From NCBI GenBank assembly GCA_964017235.1, contig OZ024936.1, forward strand, positions 59,261,028 through 59,325,027: a stretch of 64,000 nucleotides of DNA, written 5' to 3'. Both the position numbers and the translations under genes were made by a program. Source of the DNA: Sabellastarte sp. h YS-2021. Taxonomy: Eukaryota; Annelida; Polychaeta; Sabellida; Sabellidae. Shown one piece after another: positions 48,560 through 57,551 of the stretch; the stretch's first letter is position 1; every line of letters begins with the position of its first letter. The notes beneath the pieces are model-generated. The model worked only from the letters and a program-made list of their open reading frames with translations, was not told the origin of the DNA and ran no database searches.

Positions 48560-49790
48560 TATGGTTATTAATATATCCTGCAAACTTGAGAAGGCTAGCT
48601 ATAATATTCTTTTCGTTAGAGTGGTAATGGTGAAATCTCTCTACACACTGCAGCTATCCAGTGGATACAATGATTTACTCAACAGTGAGAACCTGAAAGT
48701 AGCTATTGCTCAGCTATGCCATGACATACAGGTCTGCAATTTCACTATGTTATAGTTGACCAAAAATTACGTGAATAACATATTTAAACAAAATACTATA
48801 AATGCAATAGTTTTCAAGTTACAACTGACTTACTCAATAGTGATAACCTCAAAGTAGCTATTGCTCAGCTATGCAGTGAGCTACATGTCTGAAGTTTTAC
48901 TATGTTATAGCTGACCCAAAAGTAGGTGAACAACATATTTAAGCAAAATACTGTAAATGCAATAGTTTTCAAGCTACAACTGATTTACTCAATAGTGAGA
49001 ACCTGAAAATAGCTATTGCTCAGCTATGCCACGAGTTATAGGTCTGTAATTTCACTATGTTATAGCTGACCCAAAAGTAGGTGAACAACATATTTTAAGA
49101 AAATACTCCAAATGCAATATTTTTTCAAGTTACAACTGATTTACTCAACAGTCAGTACCTGAAAATAGCTATTGCTCAGTTGTGCCATGAGCTACAGGTC
49201 TGTAATTTCACTATGTTATAGATGACACAAAAGTAGGTGAATAACATATTTACACAAATTTCTGTAAATGCAATAGTTTTCCAATTACAACTGATTTACT
49301 CAACAGTGAGAACTTCAAAGTAGCTATTACTCAGCTATGCAATGAGCCACAGGTCTGGAACTTCACTATGTTATAGCTGACCCCAAAATAGGTGAATAAC
49401 ATATTGAAACAAAATACTCTAAATGCAATAGTTTTCAAGTTATAAGTGATTTACTCAACAGTGATAACCTAAAAGTAGCTATTACTCAGCTATGCCATGA
49501 GCTACAGGTCTGAAATTTTACTATGTTATAGCTGACCCAAAAGTAGCTGAATAACATATTTATACAAAATTCTCTAAATGCAATAGTTTTCAAGTTACAA
49601 GTGATTTTACTCATGATGGAAGTTACGGAAAAGCCCAAAAGTAGCTATTACTCACTTAGCTATTGAGACAGACACCCAAGTTATTCACCATGTTGTAGCT
49701 CTGAAAAAAGTAGCTGAATAACATATTTTAACAAAATGCTCTAAATGCAACACTTTTCAAGATATATGTGATTTAGTGCATGATTTCATG
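48560..49790 (+). repeat. 155-bp tandem array, about seven to eight copies
   Basis: TGCAATAG or TGCAATAT recurs at 48803, 48958, 49113, 49269, 49424 and 49579, with a last diverged unit near 49746, giving a 155-156-bp period. Each unit contains GATTTACTCAACAGTGA, GTAGCTATTGCTCAGC and CACTATGTTATAGCTGACC. The same family is present in the opposite orientation at 58830-60068. Confidence 0.95.
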
Positions 49791-50186
49791 AATTTTAATG
49801 CATTAAAAATTATTAAAAAAATTTATTAAAAAAAATAAGACAGATCCAGGTCTCACACTCACACAAGAGAATCTACCTTTGGCCTAGTACATATATGCAA
49901 GATTTAAGAGAAATCCCTGCAATAGTCACTGAGAAAATTGTGATAAAGTGTTGAAATTTTCACACTTTTGGTACCTCCCTTATAATGTCTCTAGCAAACA
50001 GACGAACATACAGATTTGCATGCCTTGAACACTTTTTCATCCTCGATAGATAAGGTATCTTTTAAAAAAAACAGCATGTCTCTAGGCCTTGTAGTTTTGG
50101 AGGAAATGTTGTTCACGCGGACGCGTTCGCCCATGCCGCAGAGTGACGACATAATGTCAGCTGACTGACAAGTCAGCTGACATAAA

Positions 50187-50446
50187 AACATTTTGAAGTC
50201 AAACTTATCTTAAATAAAAAAAGATAAATTCAAACTTATTCATCAAAACTTAGTAATTAGAATTTGTTTCTCAAAATTCTCCCATACACAAAGAAATAGT
50301 TTTCAGTTTGCAAGTTTACACTGAAAACTTCTCTATACAGAGAACCTAAGCTATAACATTTTATGACACAACAGTGAGGTTGGGGGGGTTCCTGGTTTTT
50401 CTTATCTGTACCCTGCTACACAGAACACTGGACCTGTGACTAAAGT
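50187..50446. other. Spacer between nested elements, nothing recognised
   Basis: About 260 bp of AT-rich sequence with no repeat, coding or structural signal that I can support. Confidence 0.5.
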
Positions 50447-50448
50447 AA

Positions 50449-50598
50449 TTATAGGAATATAGCATGAAAAAGCCGTCTAAACGCAGAATTTTAGACGGGT
50501 TGGCATGGTATAAGCACGAAGGTGAAGCCTGAGTGCTTAGATAATGCCAACCCATCTAAAATTCTGCGTTTAGACGGCTTTTGAATGCTATATTCCTA
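50449..50598. mobile_element. Foldback/MITE with ~65-70-bp arms and 15-nt loop
   Basis: The arm 50449-50517 and its near-perfect reverse complement 50533-50598 share AAGCCGTCTAAACGCAGAAT and GGGTTGGCAT, with only a few mismatches. Outside it, ATTCTAACATG (50599-50609) and its inverse CATGTTAGAAT (about 50756-50766) frame a further 150 bp that again contains TTTAGACGGCTT, so the whole element may be 50449-50767. It would form a very stable hairpin if transcribed. Confidence 0.8.
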
Positions 50599-50767
50599 TT
50601 CTAACATGGCTGTTAAAATAAAATATCTTAAATACTTGTAACATTACAAAATTATCCAATTATCGCCGCCATGTTAACAGCCGTTATGTTGATGCTGAAT
50701 TTTAGACGGCTTAGAAATCGCTCTCGACCAATCAGAATGACGGACACATCCGTGTCATGTTAGAATA

Positions 50768-51318
50768 GATAACACAGCAGGGGTGGAGGTGGGGTTTACC
50801 CTTGCTCAATTGCATGCATGGTGTTACTTCTTCAAGTCTGTTTTTTTGTGGTCAGCACTGACAACTAATTAAGGTGGGGAGTAATGGGTGGAGTTCTAAT
50901 AATGTGGCTATTCTTGTGTTTTTTTCTCAGTTTATATGCCAAAGTTGTATGAGACACAAGCATCTGAACTGAGCATTGTGGCTTTGCTACATGATTATAG
51001 CTTCTTTATAATTACAATATAATTATAGCCAACTTAATAAAAAATTTAACAGAAACTGATTGGATAAAATGCTGAAGATATAAATAATGTCACAATTGTT
51101 TGTTTTTTTACAAAGAAAAAAAAATATTTTAAAATTTCACAAAAAGAATTTCAATTGAAGACATTGAATAATACTGGTCCTATTAAAACATAAAAATGGA
51201 TATCTAGTTGGATAATATGGATTTATATGGATAGTTATTGTATAATATTATTAAGAAGCTATAATTATGACACACAAGCTACAATGATTCAAATAAAGAA
51301 GACAATGTAAATAAACTG
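50768..51318. other. AT-rich spacer inside the TIR element, no gene
   Basis: No open frame with a domain and no tandem array is visible in this stretch. It contains several A/T runs and leads directly into the 107-bp array. Confidence 0.5.
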
Positions 51319-51857
51319 ATTTTACACATTGAATTCAACCCTATTTCATACATTGGATCCAACCAAAACCTGTTTGCAAAATCTACATGTATTTCAACCA
51401 GATTTCGCACATAAATACAACCGCATTTCAACAGTTGGTTTCAACATGATTTCACTAGTTGGATCCAACCAAAAACGGTTTGCAAAATCTACACGTATTT
51501 CAACCTGATTTCACCCATTGAATTCAACCAGATTTCAACAGTTTTTTTCAACATGATTTCACCGGTTGGATCCAACCAAAAACGGTTTGCAAAATCTACA
51601 CGTATTTCAACCTGATTTCACCCATTGAATTCAACCAGATTTCAACAGTTGGTTTCAACATGATTTCACCGGTTGGATCCAACCAAAAACGGTTTGCAAA
51701 ATCTACACGTATTTCAACCTGATTTCACCCATTGAATTCAACCAGATTTCAACAGTTGGTTTCAACATGATTTCACCAGTTGGATCCAACAAAAACGGTT
51801 TGCAAAATCTACACGTATTTCAACCTGATTTCACCATTGGATTCAACCTGATTTCAA
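51319..51857 (+). repeat. 107-bp tandem array, about five copies, subterminal in the TIR element
   Basis: ATTTCAACAG starts units at 51425, 51532, 51639 and 51746, exactly 107 bp apart, with a diverged unit before and a partial one after. Each has GGTTTCAACATGATTTCAC, GTTGGATCCAACCAA (containing the palindrome TTGGATCCAA) and GGTTTGCAAAATCTAC. Its place just inside the right TIR suggests subterminal repeats of the transposon. Confidence 0.95.
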
Positions 51858-52280
51858 AGTTGCGTGCCTGCTGGGAAGTACCAGCATTACATTTTCTATT
51901 TGTATAATATTATTAGAAGACTTCAACAAAAGGTGTGGTGAGAGTAAAATATATTGTGAGGTGCGGTGAAAAGGTGCGGTAAGAGGTGTGGCTCCGAGTA
52001 AGCTCCAACTCCAGGTCCGAGTTTTATAACATACTACTAAATGATGAACTTTACATATCGACAAGTTTCAATTAAAGCGGCTGATAATGGCTGATAATCT
52101 CAAACCCGGAAATTTATAAAATAATATCTATTATCCCCAAATTTTAGTGTGAATGCAATTAAGTCTACACAATTTGGCCTTCTTGTACTTATTTCTTATT
52201 TATTAATGTCATTTTTCAGTTCGTTAGTCTTTCATATATTCAGGACAAACCTTATATCATGAAAAAAATCATTGATTTGA

Positions 52281-52288
52281 TGACGTCA
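52281..52288. promoter_or_regulatory. CRE palindrome TGACGTCA
   Basis: This is a perfect CREB/ATF consensus in the context TTGATGACGTCATTG, 124 bp upstream of the candidate start codon at 52413. A TATA-like TATATAACT lies near 52353. Position fits a pol II promoter, but one 8-mer is weak evidence. Confidence 0.4.
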
Positions 52289-52412
52289 TTGAATGTTGAC
52301 AAAAAGTGAGGAAGCTGCGAAAGGTTTCTGAAACTGAATCAGTGTATTGAAAGTATATAACTTATACATATCTTACCTTGAGGGTATAATACCGGGCACA
52401 ATAAGTGCGAAC

Positions 52413-52464
52413 ATGGCAACGCCAGCAGCAGAGGAACCTCTCGTGACAAAGGGAACTAGCCAAG
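52413..52464 (+). CDS. Candidate first coding exon of a host gene (partial)
   Basis: ATG at 52413 lies in a fair initiation context (GCGAACATGG) and opens 17 codons, MATPAAEEPLVTKGTSQ, ending at CAAG followed by the splice-donor-like GTACAG at 52465. Composition differs from the AT-rich surroundings: the stretch is Ala, Pro and Glu rich with GC-richer codons, as expected of a real N-terminus. I do not recognise the protein. No partner exon is visible downstream, where transposons fill the presumed intron. It may be chance, since short open stretches with GT are common. Confidence 0.35.
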
Positions 52465-52797
52465 GTACAGCCATATGTGAACCATCTTTCTGATCCACAC
52501 AGGGGCCCCACACAATTGTTCATACGAGAAAGCGTTCATATATCCCACCTAGGAATAATTTTTTGCTATCCATTTTGTCATACTACCAATTATTACTCGG
52601 TAGCAATTAGCGCCAGACAGAATTCAAGTACATAACTTGATCAAAAGTACATGCCAACTTTTCTAAGCATAGCAATGGCATTCTACCAGTAAATGTCCAT
52701 TCTGAAGTAAATATATTAAATTTTAATTATATAGACAGATTAATATTTTATTCTTTTACCATCAGATTATCAAATGAAGTACACCACAATTTAGACA

Positions 52798-53321
52798 ATT
52801 TACATGCAACTCGTGACCAACAACTCGTACACAAACATTTTATCAGAATAAACACTTGTGCATGCAGCTCATAATATTTATGAAGAAATATGAGATCGCC
52901 TAATTATGTGGGGTTTTCTAACAATATTTTATATTTAATAAATAGAAATGTTGCTTGAAGAGCAAGTATTTTATGTAAGAATGTCTGTTCAGTTACTCAG
53001 TAGAGATCAAATACTTCATATTCTCGTACTTCCGTGGGGGTTGCCTAGCAATATTATGAAATAAAATATGCAAATTAGAAAACGTGAGGTCATGGAATTC
53101 CCAGAGGACTTCCTAGAAGTATTATATAAAAAAAAAAAACGTGAGGAAACAAGTCCATGAATTTTCCTGCAATATTTTAAAATAAAATATGCGTATGCAA
53201 AATTGGAAAAATAAAAGTGAAGTCGGTGGGGTTTCCTGCAATATCTAAAAAAAAATCTTGGGAACGAGTTGTGGGTACGAGTTGTTGGTCACGAGCTGCC
53301 GTGGTCACGAGATGCTCGTAT
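52798..53321. mobile_element. 0.52-kb element with 12-bp direct repeats and 21-bp inverted repeats
   Basis: ACAATTTAGACA is present at 52786-52797 and 53322-53333, flanking the segment as a target duplication. A perfect 21-bp inverted repeat lies just inside (52810-52830 and 53275-53295, core CTCGTGACCAACAACTCG and its complement). The interior carries units of the same family as 44.7-46.9 kb in the opposite orientation (AGAAATATGAGATCG, TGTGGGGTTTTC, GTTTCCTGCAATATC). It is probably a short non-autonomous element that carries, or is, the unit of that repeat family. Confidence 0.7.
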
Positions 53322-53410
53322 ACAATTTAGACATGTTTATCTCAGCTCTATTTTACATGACCCCACATAAAACTGGAGATTTGCACAAATGACTTTGCTG
53401 TTGATGTAAT

Positions 53411-53902
53411 CTAGACCGAGTTTCTGTCCCGTCGCCAATTGCTATTGATACACTGATGGACACAATGGCGAGGGACAGAGTTCACATGTACTTGTTTTCT
53501 GTGTAAATCTTGAACAGCAGACAATTTTTACATTTACTTAATAAAGTCCTTGTTATGACAATACACATACATCCAGTTTATAATACATATGTTGTTACAG
53601 TAAGCTGATTTTGAAAACCAGAAATTTATTTTGTACATAACACAACAGTGATGAAGTTCTGTTGACATTTTAAAAATGTGTTGAAATGTACACATACCAA
53701 TAACATGTGCATTAAATAGTAGTGAACGGCACACATACACACCTCAAAGAATGTAAATAACACTTTATATTTATGGGAATATGTGTAGAAATATGCCGTT
53801 CAAAATTTACACAGAAAACAAGTACATGTGAGCTCTGTCCCTCGCCATTGTGTCCATCAGTGTATCAATAGCAACTGGCGACGGGACAGAAACTCGGTCT
53901 AG
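53411..53902. mobile_element. 492-bp MITE with ~98-bp terminal inverted repeats
   Basis: The left arm (53411-53508, starting CTAGACCGAGTTTCTGTCCC) and the right arm (about 53806-53902) are near-perfect reverse complements. They differ by only a couple of bases, with looser pairing further in. ATGTAAT lies outside both ends (53404-53410 and 53903-53909), a 7-bp candidate target duplication. The middle has no coding potential. Superfamily is unclear; a hAT element would normally give 8 bp. Confidence 0.88.
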
Positions 53903-54290
53903 ATGTAATCTAGATGACTAAATTTGATTTTATGCAGATGAAATCAATAAATTGTGGGGTAATAATATCAGGATTATGATATACAAGCCATTTTAGACAA
54001 CTTTTACCGAACAAACATTTTCAGTACCGTTTTTGAAAATCAGATCCGATAGAGTTAAAAATTAAATAACCTCACTTTACGTCTGCCTTGGTGCTATTAT
54101 TGAAAGAACTAATAAAATAATCTTTTTAATCTACCCCCCTTTTGACATAGTTAATTGATATTTACACATGTAAACTGCCCACTTTATCGTTTGATCCCCT
54201 TTTATCGCTCACATTCCCCGTTATCGGGGATCATCAAACTCAAAACTCAAACCCACCAAACCACTCTAATCCACTTTAAAGACCTCAAAC

Positions 54291-55004
54291 ATGATTTTCC
54301 TTTATTTTTTACTGGCAATCCAACCAGTTATTGCTTCATATCAGCACCATAGCAACTCAAGCATTAAGTGCCCTGATGTCGTCAGTTTCTGCCCCTTCAA
54401 ACCCCCCACCACCACCTTCTGTCTATATTTAATCATCAAACCTACAATCTCAATTCCACCTGCCCTACCACCCTTCCGTCTTTTCATCCTACTCCTGCTT
54501 GCTGGTGACATAAACCCAAACCCAGGACCACCCAGGTGTCCAAAGGTCACCTATGCAAACATTAGATCAATACACAACAAATATCCTGCCATTGCAAAAT
54601 TTATTTCTGATAATGACACCGATCTCTTCGCCATGTCTGAGACCTGGATAAGACCTGACACCACAAGTGCAAATCTGTCCGAAATTACCCCACCAGGCTA
54701 CAAACTCTATCAACAGCCACGAGCGGCCCGTCACGGTGGAGGATTGGGCTTTTTTGTCAAAGACGGATTGGATCCTTCCGTAGTTCCAACAAAGACCTGT
54801 ATCACCTTTGAAAATTTCCTCCTCAAGATAACCCTTCACAAAGAATCCTTTTACCTTCTGAATATATATAGACCTCCGTCCTCCAGCACTACATCCTTTT
54901 TTGACCAGTTTCAGTCACTTTTGGAGGATATTCACCATACCACGGAGAACCTGGTGATCATCGGCGACTTCAATTTTCACCTTGAAACAACATGTTCAAA
55001 TTGA
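54291..55004 (+). pseudogene. CR1/L2 LINE N-terminus: hydrophobic leader, 2A-like motif, endonuclease
   Basis: The 237-codon frame starts with a signal-like stretch (MIFLYFLLAIQPVIA). A second hydrophobic run, LFILLLLAG, leads directly into GDINPNPGP at residues 72-80 (54504-54530). This resembles the 2A ribosome-skipping consensus D-x-E-x-NPGP with Asn in place of Glu; such motifs are known at the N-terminus of CR1/L2-type ORFs. The endonuclease follows: YANIRSI (88-94), SETW (116-119), NIYRPPSS and GDFNFH (215-220). The frame ends at a TGA at 55005 where homologues would continue, and a frameshift follows near 55055-55070. Confidence 0.85.
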
Positions 55005-55062
55005 AAAACCTTTCATTCTTTGACTGATTCGTTTGATTTAACTCAGAAAGTTAACTTTTCCA

Positions 55063-56871
55063 ACTCACATTCATGGACATACACTTGACCAGGTATTAAC
55101 CAAATCTAACAATGACTATATTTCCAATGTCCATACCACTGATGCCTTTTCCGACCACTTTTCAATTAGTTTTACCCTTAATCTCTCAACCCCTACAACC
55201 CAAACCAAGGCTACTGTCACCTTTCGTAAATACCATAAAATTGATAAAGACAAATTGAAAACAGATCTCCTCGCTTCTGAACTACTTAATAATCCTTCCA
55301 AGGAAGCTGACACTCTTTATGAACAATATCATACTACTTTGTCCACCCTTATTGACAAATATGCACCACCACACACCAAAAATACCAAGGCGAAGTACAT
55401 CCCAGGATGGGTTAATGAAACGGTAATTGCGGCAAAGGAGACCAAGCGTTTGTTTGAACGTATTTGGTGCCGAAATAAATTTACCTTCAATAGATCCCAA
55501 TACATGCAGAAAGTCCACCAGTACAATAAAATCTGCATGCAGGCCAAATCTGAATTCCTCAAAGAAAAAATTCGGGACAATCACCACAACCCACAAAAAC
55601 TATGGCGAGTCCTGGGGGATGTGTTACACAGAATCCCAGCAAAGATTCTCCCATCTATAAACCCCCGAAAGCTTTTGGCTGACAGATTTGTCGAGTTCTT
55701 TACAGAAAAAATTGAAAAAATACACTCAATTTTCTCTACCTCACTCAATTTCCGACACATCACCCCAGACTCTCCTCCACCCACATTCGCCTCTTTCTCT
55801 GCTGTAACTGAAGAGCAGGTCACCAAAATCATTCAAGACTCTCCCACTAAATCATGTTCCCTTGACCCTTGGCCCACTTTTCTTGTTCTTGAATTCCTGG
55901 ATATTCTTATTACCCCCATCACCTCAATAATCAACGCCTCTCTAGCACAAGGTACGTGTCCTAATTTCTTTAAGCAGGCCCATGTAACCCCAATTCTCAA
56001 AAAATCATCCTTAGACAAGGAAGTTTTCAAAAATTACAGGCCTGTTTCCAATCTAAACTTTATTTCAAAGATACTTGAAAGGGTAGTAGCTGCCCAGCTA
56101 CAAACTCTCCTTGATGAAGCCGGCCTGATGACTGCCTTCCAGTCGGCTTATAGAAAACACCATTCTACTGAAAGTTCCCTCCTTAACATTCATAATGATA
56201 TTCTTCTCAATATGGCCAAAGGGTGTGTTACAGCCCTCACCCTTCTAGATCTCTCCGCCACTTTCGATACCATTGATCACACTGTACTCCTGGACAGACT
56301 TAATGGTTACTATGGAATCCGTGAACTGGCACTCGGCTGGTTCAAATCATACCTGTCGGAAAGGACACACTCGGTCAAGGTAGGCAGCACACTCTCAAAT
56401 CCTGTTGCCCTTCAGCATGGGGTCCCCCAGGGCTCCGTCCTTGGTCCAATTCTTTTTTCCCTTTACACCAACCCAATCAGCTCCATCATTCAATCTCACA
56501 GTAGCATCAATTACCATTTCTACGCTGTTGACACTCAGCTATACATTTCACTCTCTCCAGCAAATTTTTCTCACTCTGTACAAAAACTAAAAAATTGCCT
56601 AAACGACATCCAAAACTTCATGTTCACAAATAAATTAAAACTCAACCCTGATAAAACCAAGTTCATTTTTATAGGTTCGAAAAACAACCGTAAACAACTC
56701 CTTCCTCACTTTCCAATCAATATTCTTGGTAATCAAGTCTCACCAGCACAAAGTGTCAAGAACCTCGGAGTGGTGTTTGACTCCAATTTCACTTTCTCCG
56801 ACCATGTGTCACAGGTCATAAAGTCCACTAGAGCTCATGCAAGAGACCTCTACAGAATACGCCCCTTCTAG
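55063..56871 (+). pseudogene. CR1/L2 LINE reverse transcriptase, active-site mutated
   Basis: The frame is open from about 55063 through 55255 to 56871. Numbered from 55255 it has FKNYRPVSNL (258-267), AFQSAYRKHHSTE, motif A LDLSATFDTIDH (from 331), motif B GVPQGSVLGPILF, and FYAVDTQLY at 422-430. The expected YADD is YAVD: codon 425 is GTT (56527-56529) instead of an Asp codon, removing a catalytic metal ligand. The endonuclease end (AFSDHFSI) lies near 55145-55170. The thumb region (LKLNPDKTKFIFIG, KNLGVVFDSNF) is well preserved. The frame ends at a TAG at 56869 that a one-base shift would bypass. Confidence 0.9.
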
Positions 56872-57392
56872 ACCTTAAAACATCAGTTCTTTTAGCCAAT
56901 GCCTTGGTCAGCAGCAGACTGGACTACTGCAATTCCCTGTTTCTATCACTCACAGACTTTGAGCTAAGAAGATTGCAACTAGTACAAAACTCACTCTGCA
57001 GGGTTGTCACCCGTTCCTCAAAATTTTCTCACATCACCCCTCAACTGAAAAAACTCCATTGGCTTCCAGTTAGGTATAGGGTACAATTCAAAATAGGCCT
57101 CATTACATACAAAATCCTCAACCAAGGTCAGCCTGTTTACCTAAGAGAACTAATCCACCCCTACACTTCCTTTAGAAATACTAGACAAAGTACCCCTAAA
57201 CTCAAGTTCCTTCATACCCCCACTTTTGACCATAGAGTTCATAAATCAATTAAACACTTCTCAAATTCTTTTAGTCACTATGCCCCAGTTCTTTGGAACT
57301 CTCTCCCCTTCAAAATAAGAAACAGTCCCTCTGTCGCATCTTTCAGGAAACACCTCAAAACCCACCTTTTCAACTCTAGCTTCCAAACTTAG
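56869..57392 (+). pseudogene. CR1/L2 LINE C-terminal domain
   Basis: The next frame continues the protein (LLDLKTSVLL then SSRLDYCNSLF) to a stop at 57390-57392. It carries the family-typical blocks RLQLVQNSLCRVV, HITPQLKKLHWLPV, YRVQFKIGLITYKIL, APVLWNSLP and FRKHLKTHLF. The function of this CR1/L2 C-terminal region is not defined. The first in-frame Met is at 56904, but the homologous sequence starts at the frameshift. Confidence 0.88.
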
Positions 57393-57485
57393 TCTCCTTC
57401 CCTCTCGGTCCTACCCACAAACCTGTTACACTGACCTTGAACGCCCCTCGACTCTTCTTATAAGAAATGATTTTTGTTAACTAGC

Positions 57486-57551
57486 GCACTGAGTTCCCCT
57501 TAGTGGGGAAGATATTGCGCCTGCAAAGCAGTAGATTAGATTAGATTAGAT
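57486..57551 (+). other. LINE 3' stem-loop and (TTAGA)n tail
   Basis: GCGCACTGAG-TTCCCC-TTAGT-GGGGAA-GATATTGCGC (57485-57519) folds as a six-pair inner stem (TTCCCC/GGGGAA) within an outer GCGCA/TGCGC stem. A GATTA/TTAGA pentamer repeat follows at 57531-57551. A conserved 3' hairpin followed by a short repeat is the RT recognition signal in CR1/L2 LINEs. Confidence 0.75.

Larger units (their letters stand above)
47483..50182 (+). mobile_element. Satellite-cored element with terminal hairpins (Helentron/pearl-like)
   Basis: The left end has a 9-bp-stem hairpin, AGTGCCCGTGAACGGGCACT (47483-47502), followed at once by TGTCAGCTGACT (47504-47515). The right end is a perfect 12-bp-stem hairpin, TGTCAGCTGACT-GACA-AGTCAGCTGACA (50155-50182), then ATAAAAA. 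Between them are a 147-bp array, a 155-bp array and a unique ~360-bp end. Inverted short repeats plus an end hairpin around a satellite core is the layout described for Helentron-associated elements and for bivalve pearl elements. I see no coding capacity. Assignment rests on architecture, not on sequence similarity. Confidence 0.6.
46882..51875. mobile_element. 5.0-kb TIR element (CCCAGCAGGCA termini), non-autonomous, with nested elements
   Basis: The left end has CCCAGCAGGCA at 46884-46894 and the right end its reverse complement TGCCTGCTGGG at 51865-51875. Both are followed inwards by looser inverted similarity (TTGAAAT, GTTGA). AAGTAC lies directly outside both ends (46876-46881 and 51876-51881), a 6-bp target duplication. 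Sequence right of the element (ACCAGCATTACATTTTC) matches the interrupted repeat family seen near 44900, so the empty site can be inferred. No transposase is present; the inside holds a satellite-cored element (47483-50182), a foldback (50449-50598) and a 107-bp array. The superfamily is unassigned. Confidence 0.75.
51882..52797. other. Low-repeat region holding a possible host promoter and first exon
   Basis: After the TIR element about 100 bp belong to the degenerate repeat family of 44.9 kb. The rest looks single-copy within this window. It contains the CRE at 52281, the candidate exon at 52413-52464 and nothing else that I can name. Confidence 0.5.
54130..57551 (+). mobile_element. CR1/L2-type LINE, 3' complete, inactive
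   Basis: A C-rich 5' leader begins near 54130. It is followed by a single ORF2-like region in several frames (54291-55004, about 55063-56871, about 56869-57392), a short 3' UTR with a stem-loop and a (TTAGA)n tail at 57531-57551. Endonuclease, RT and the C-terminal block (LDYCNSL, LQLVQNS, ITPQLKKLHWLPV, APVLWNSLP) are CR1/L2-like. The 3' simple-repeat tail rather than poly(A) also fits that clade. I find no target duplication, which is common for these elements. The element is dead by a stop, frameshifts and an RT active-site change. Confidence 0.88.
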
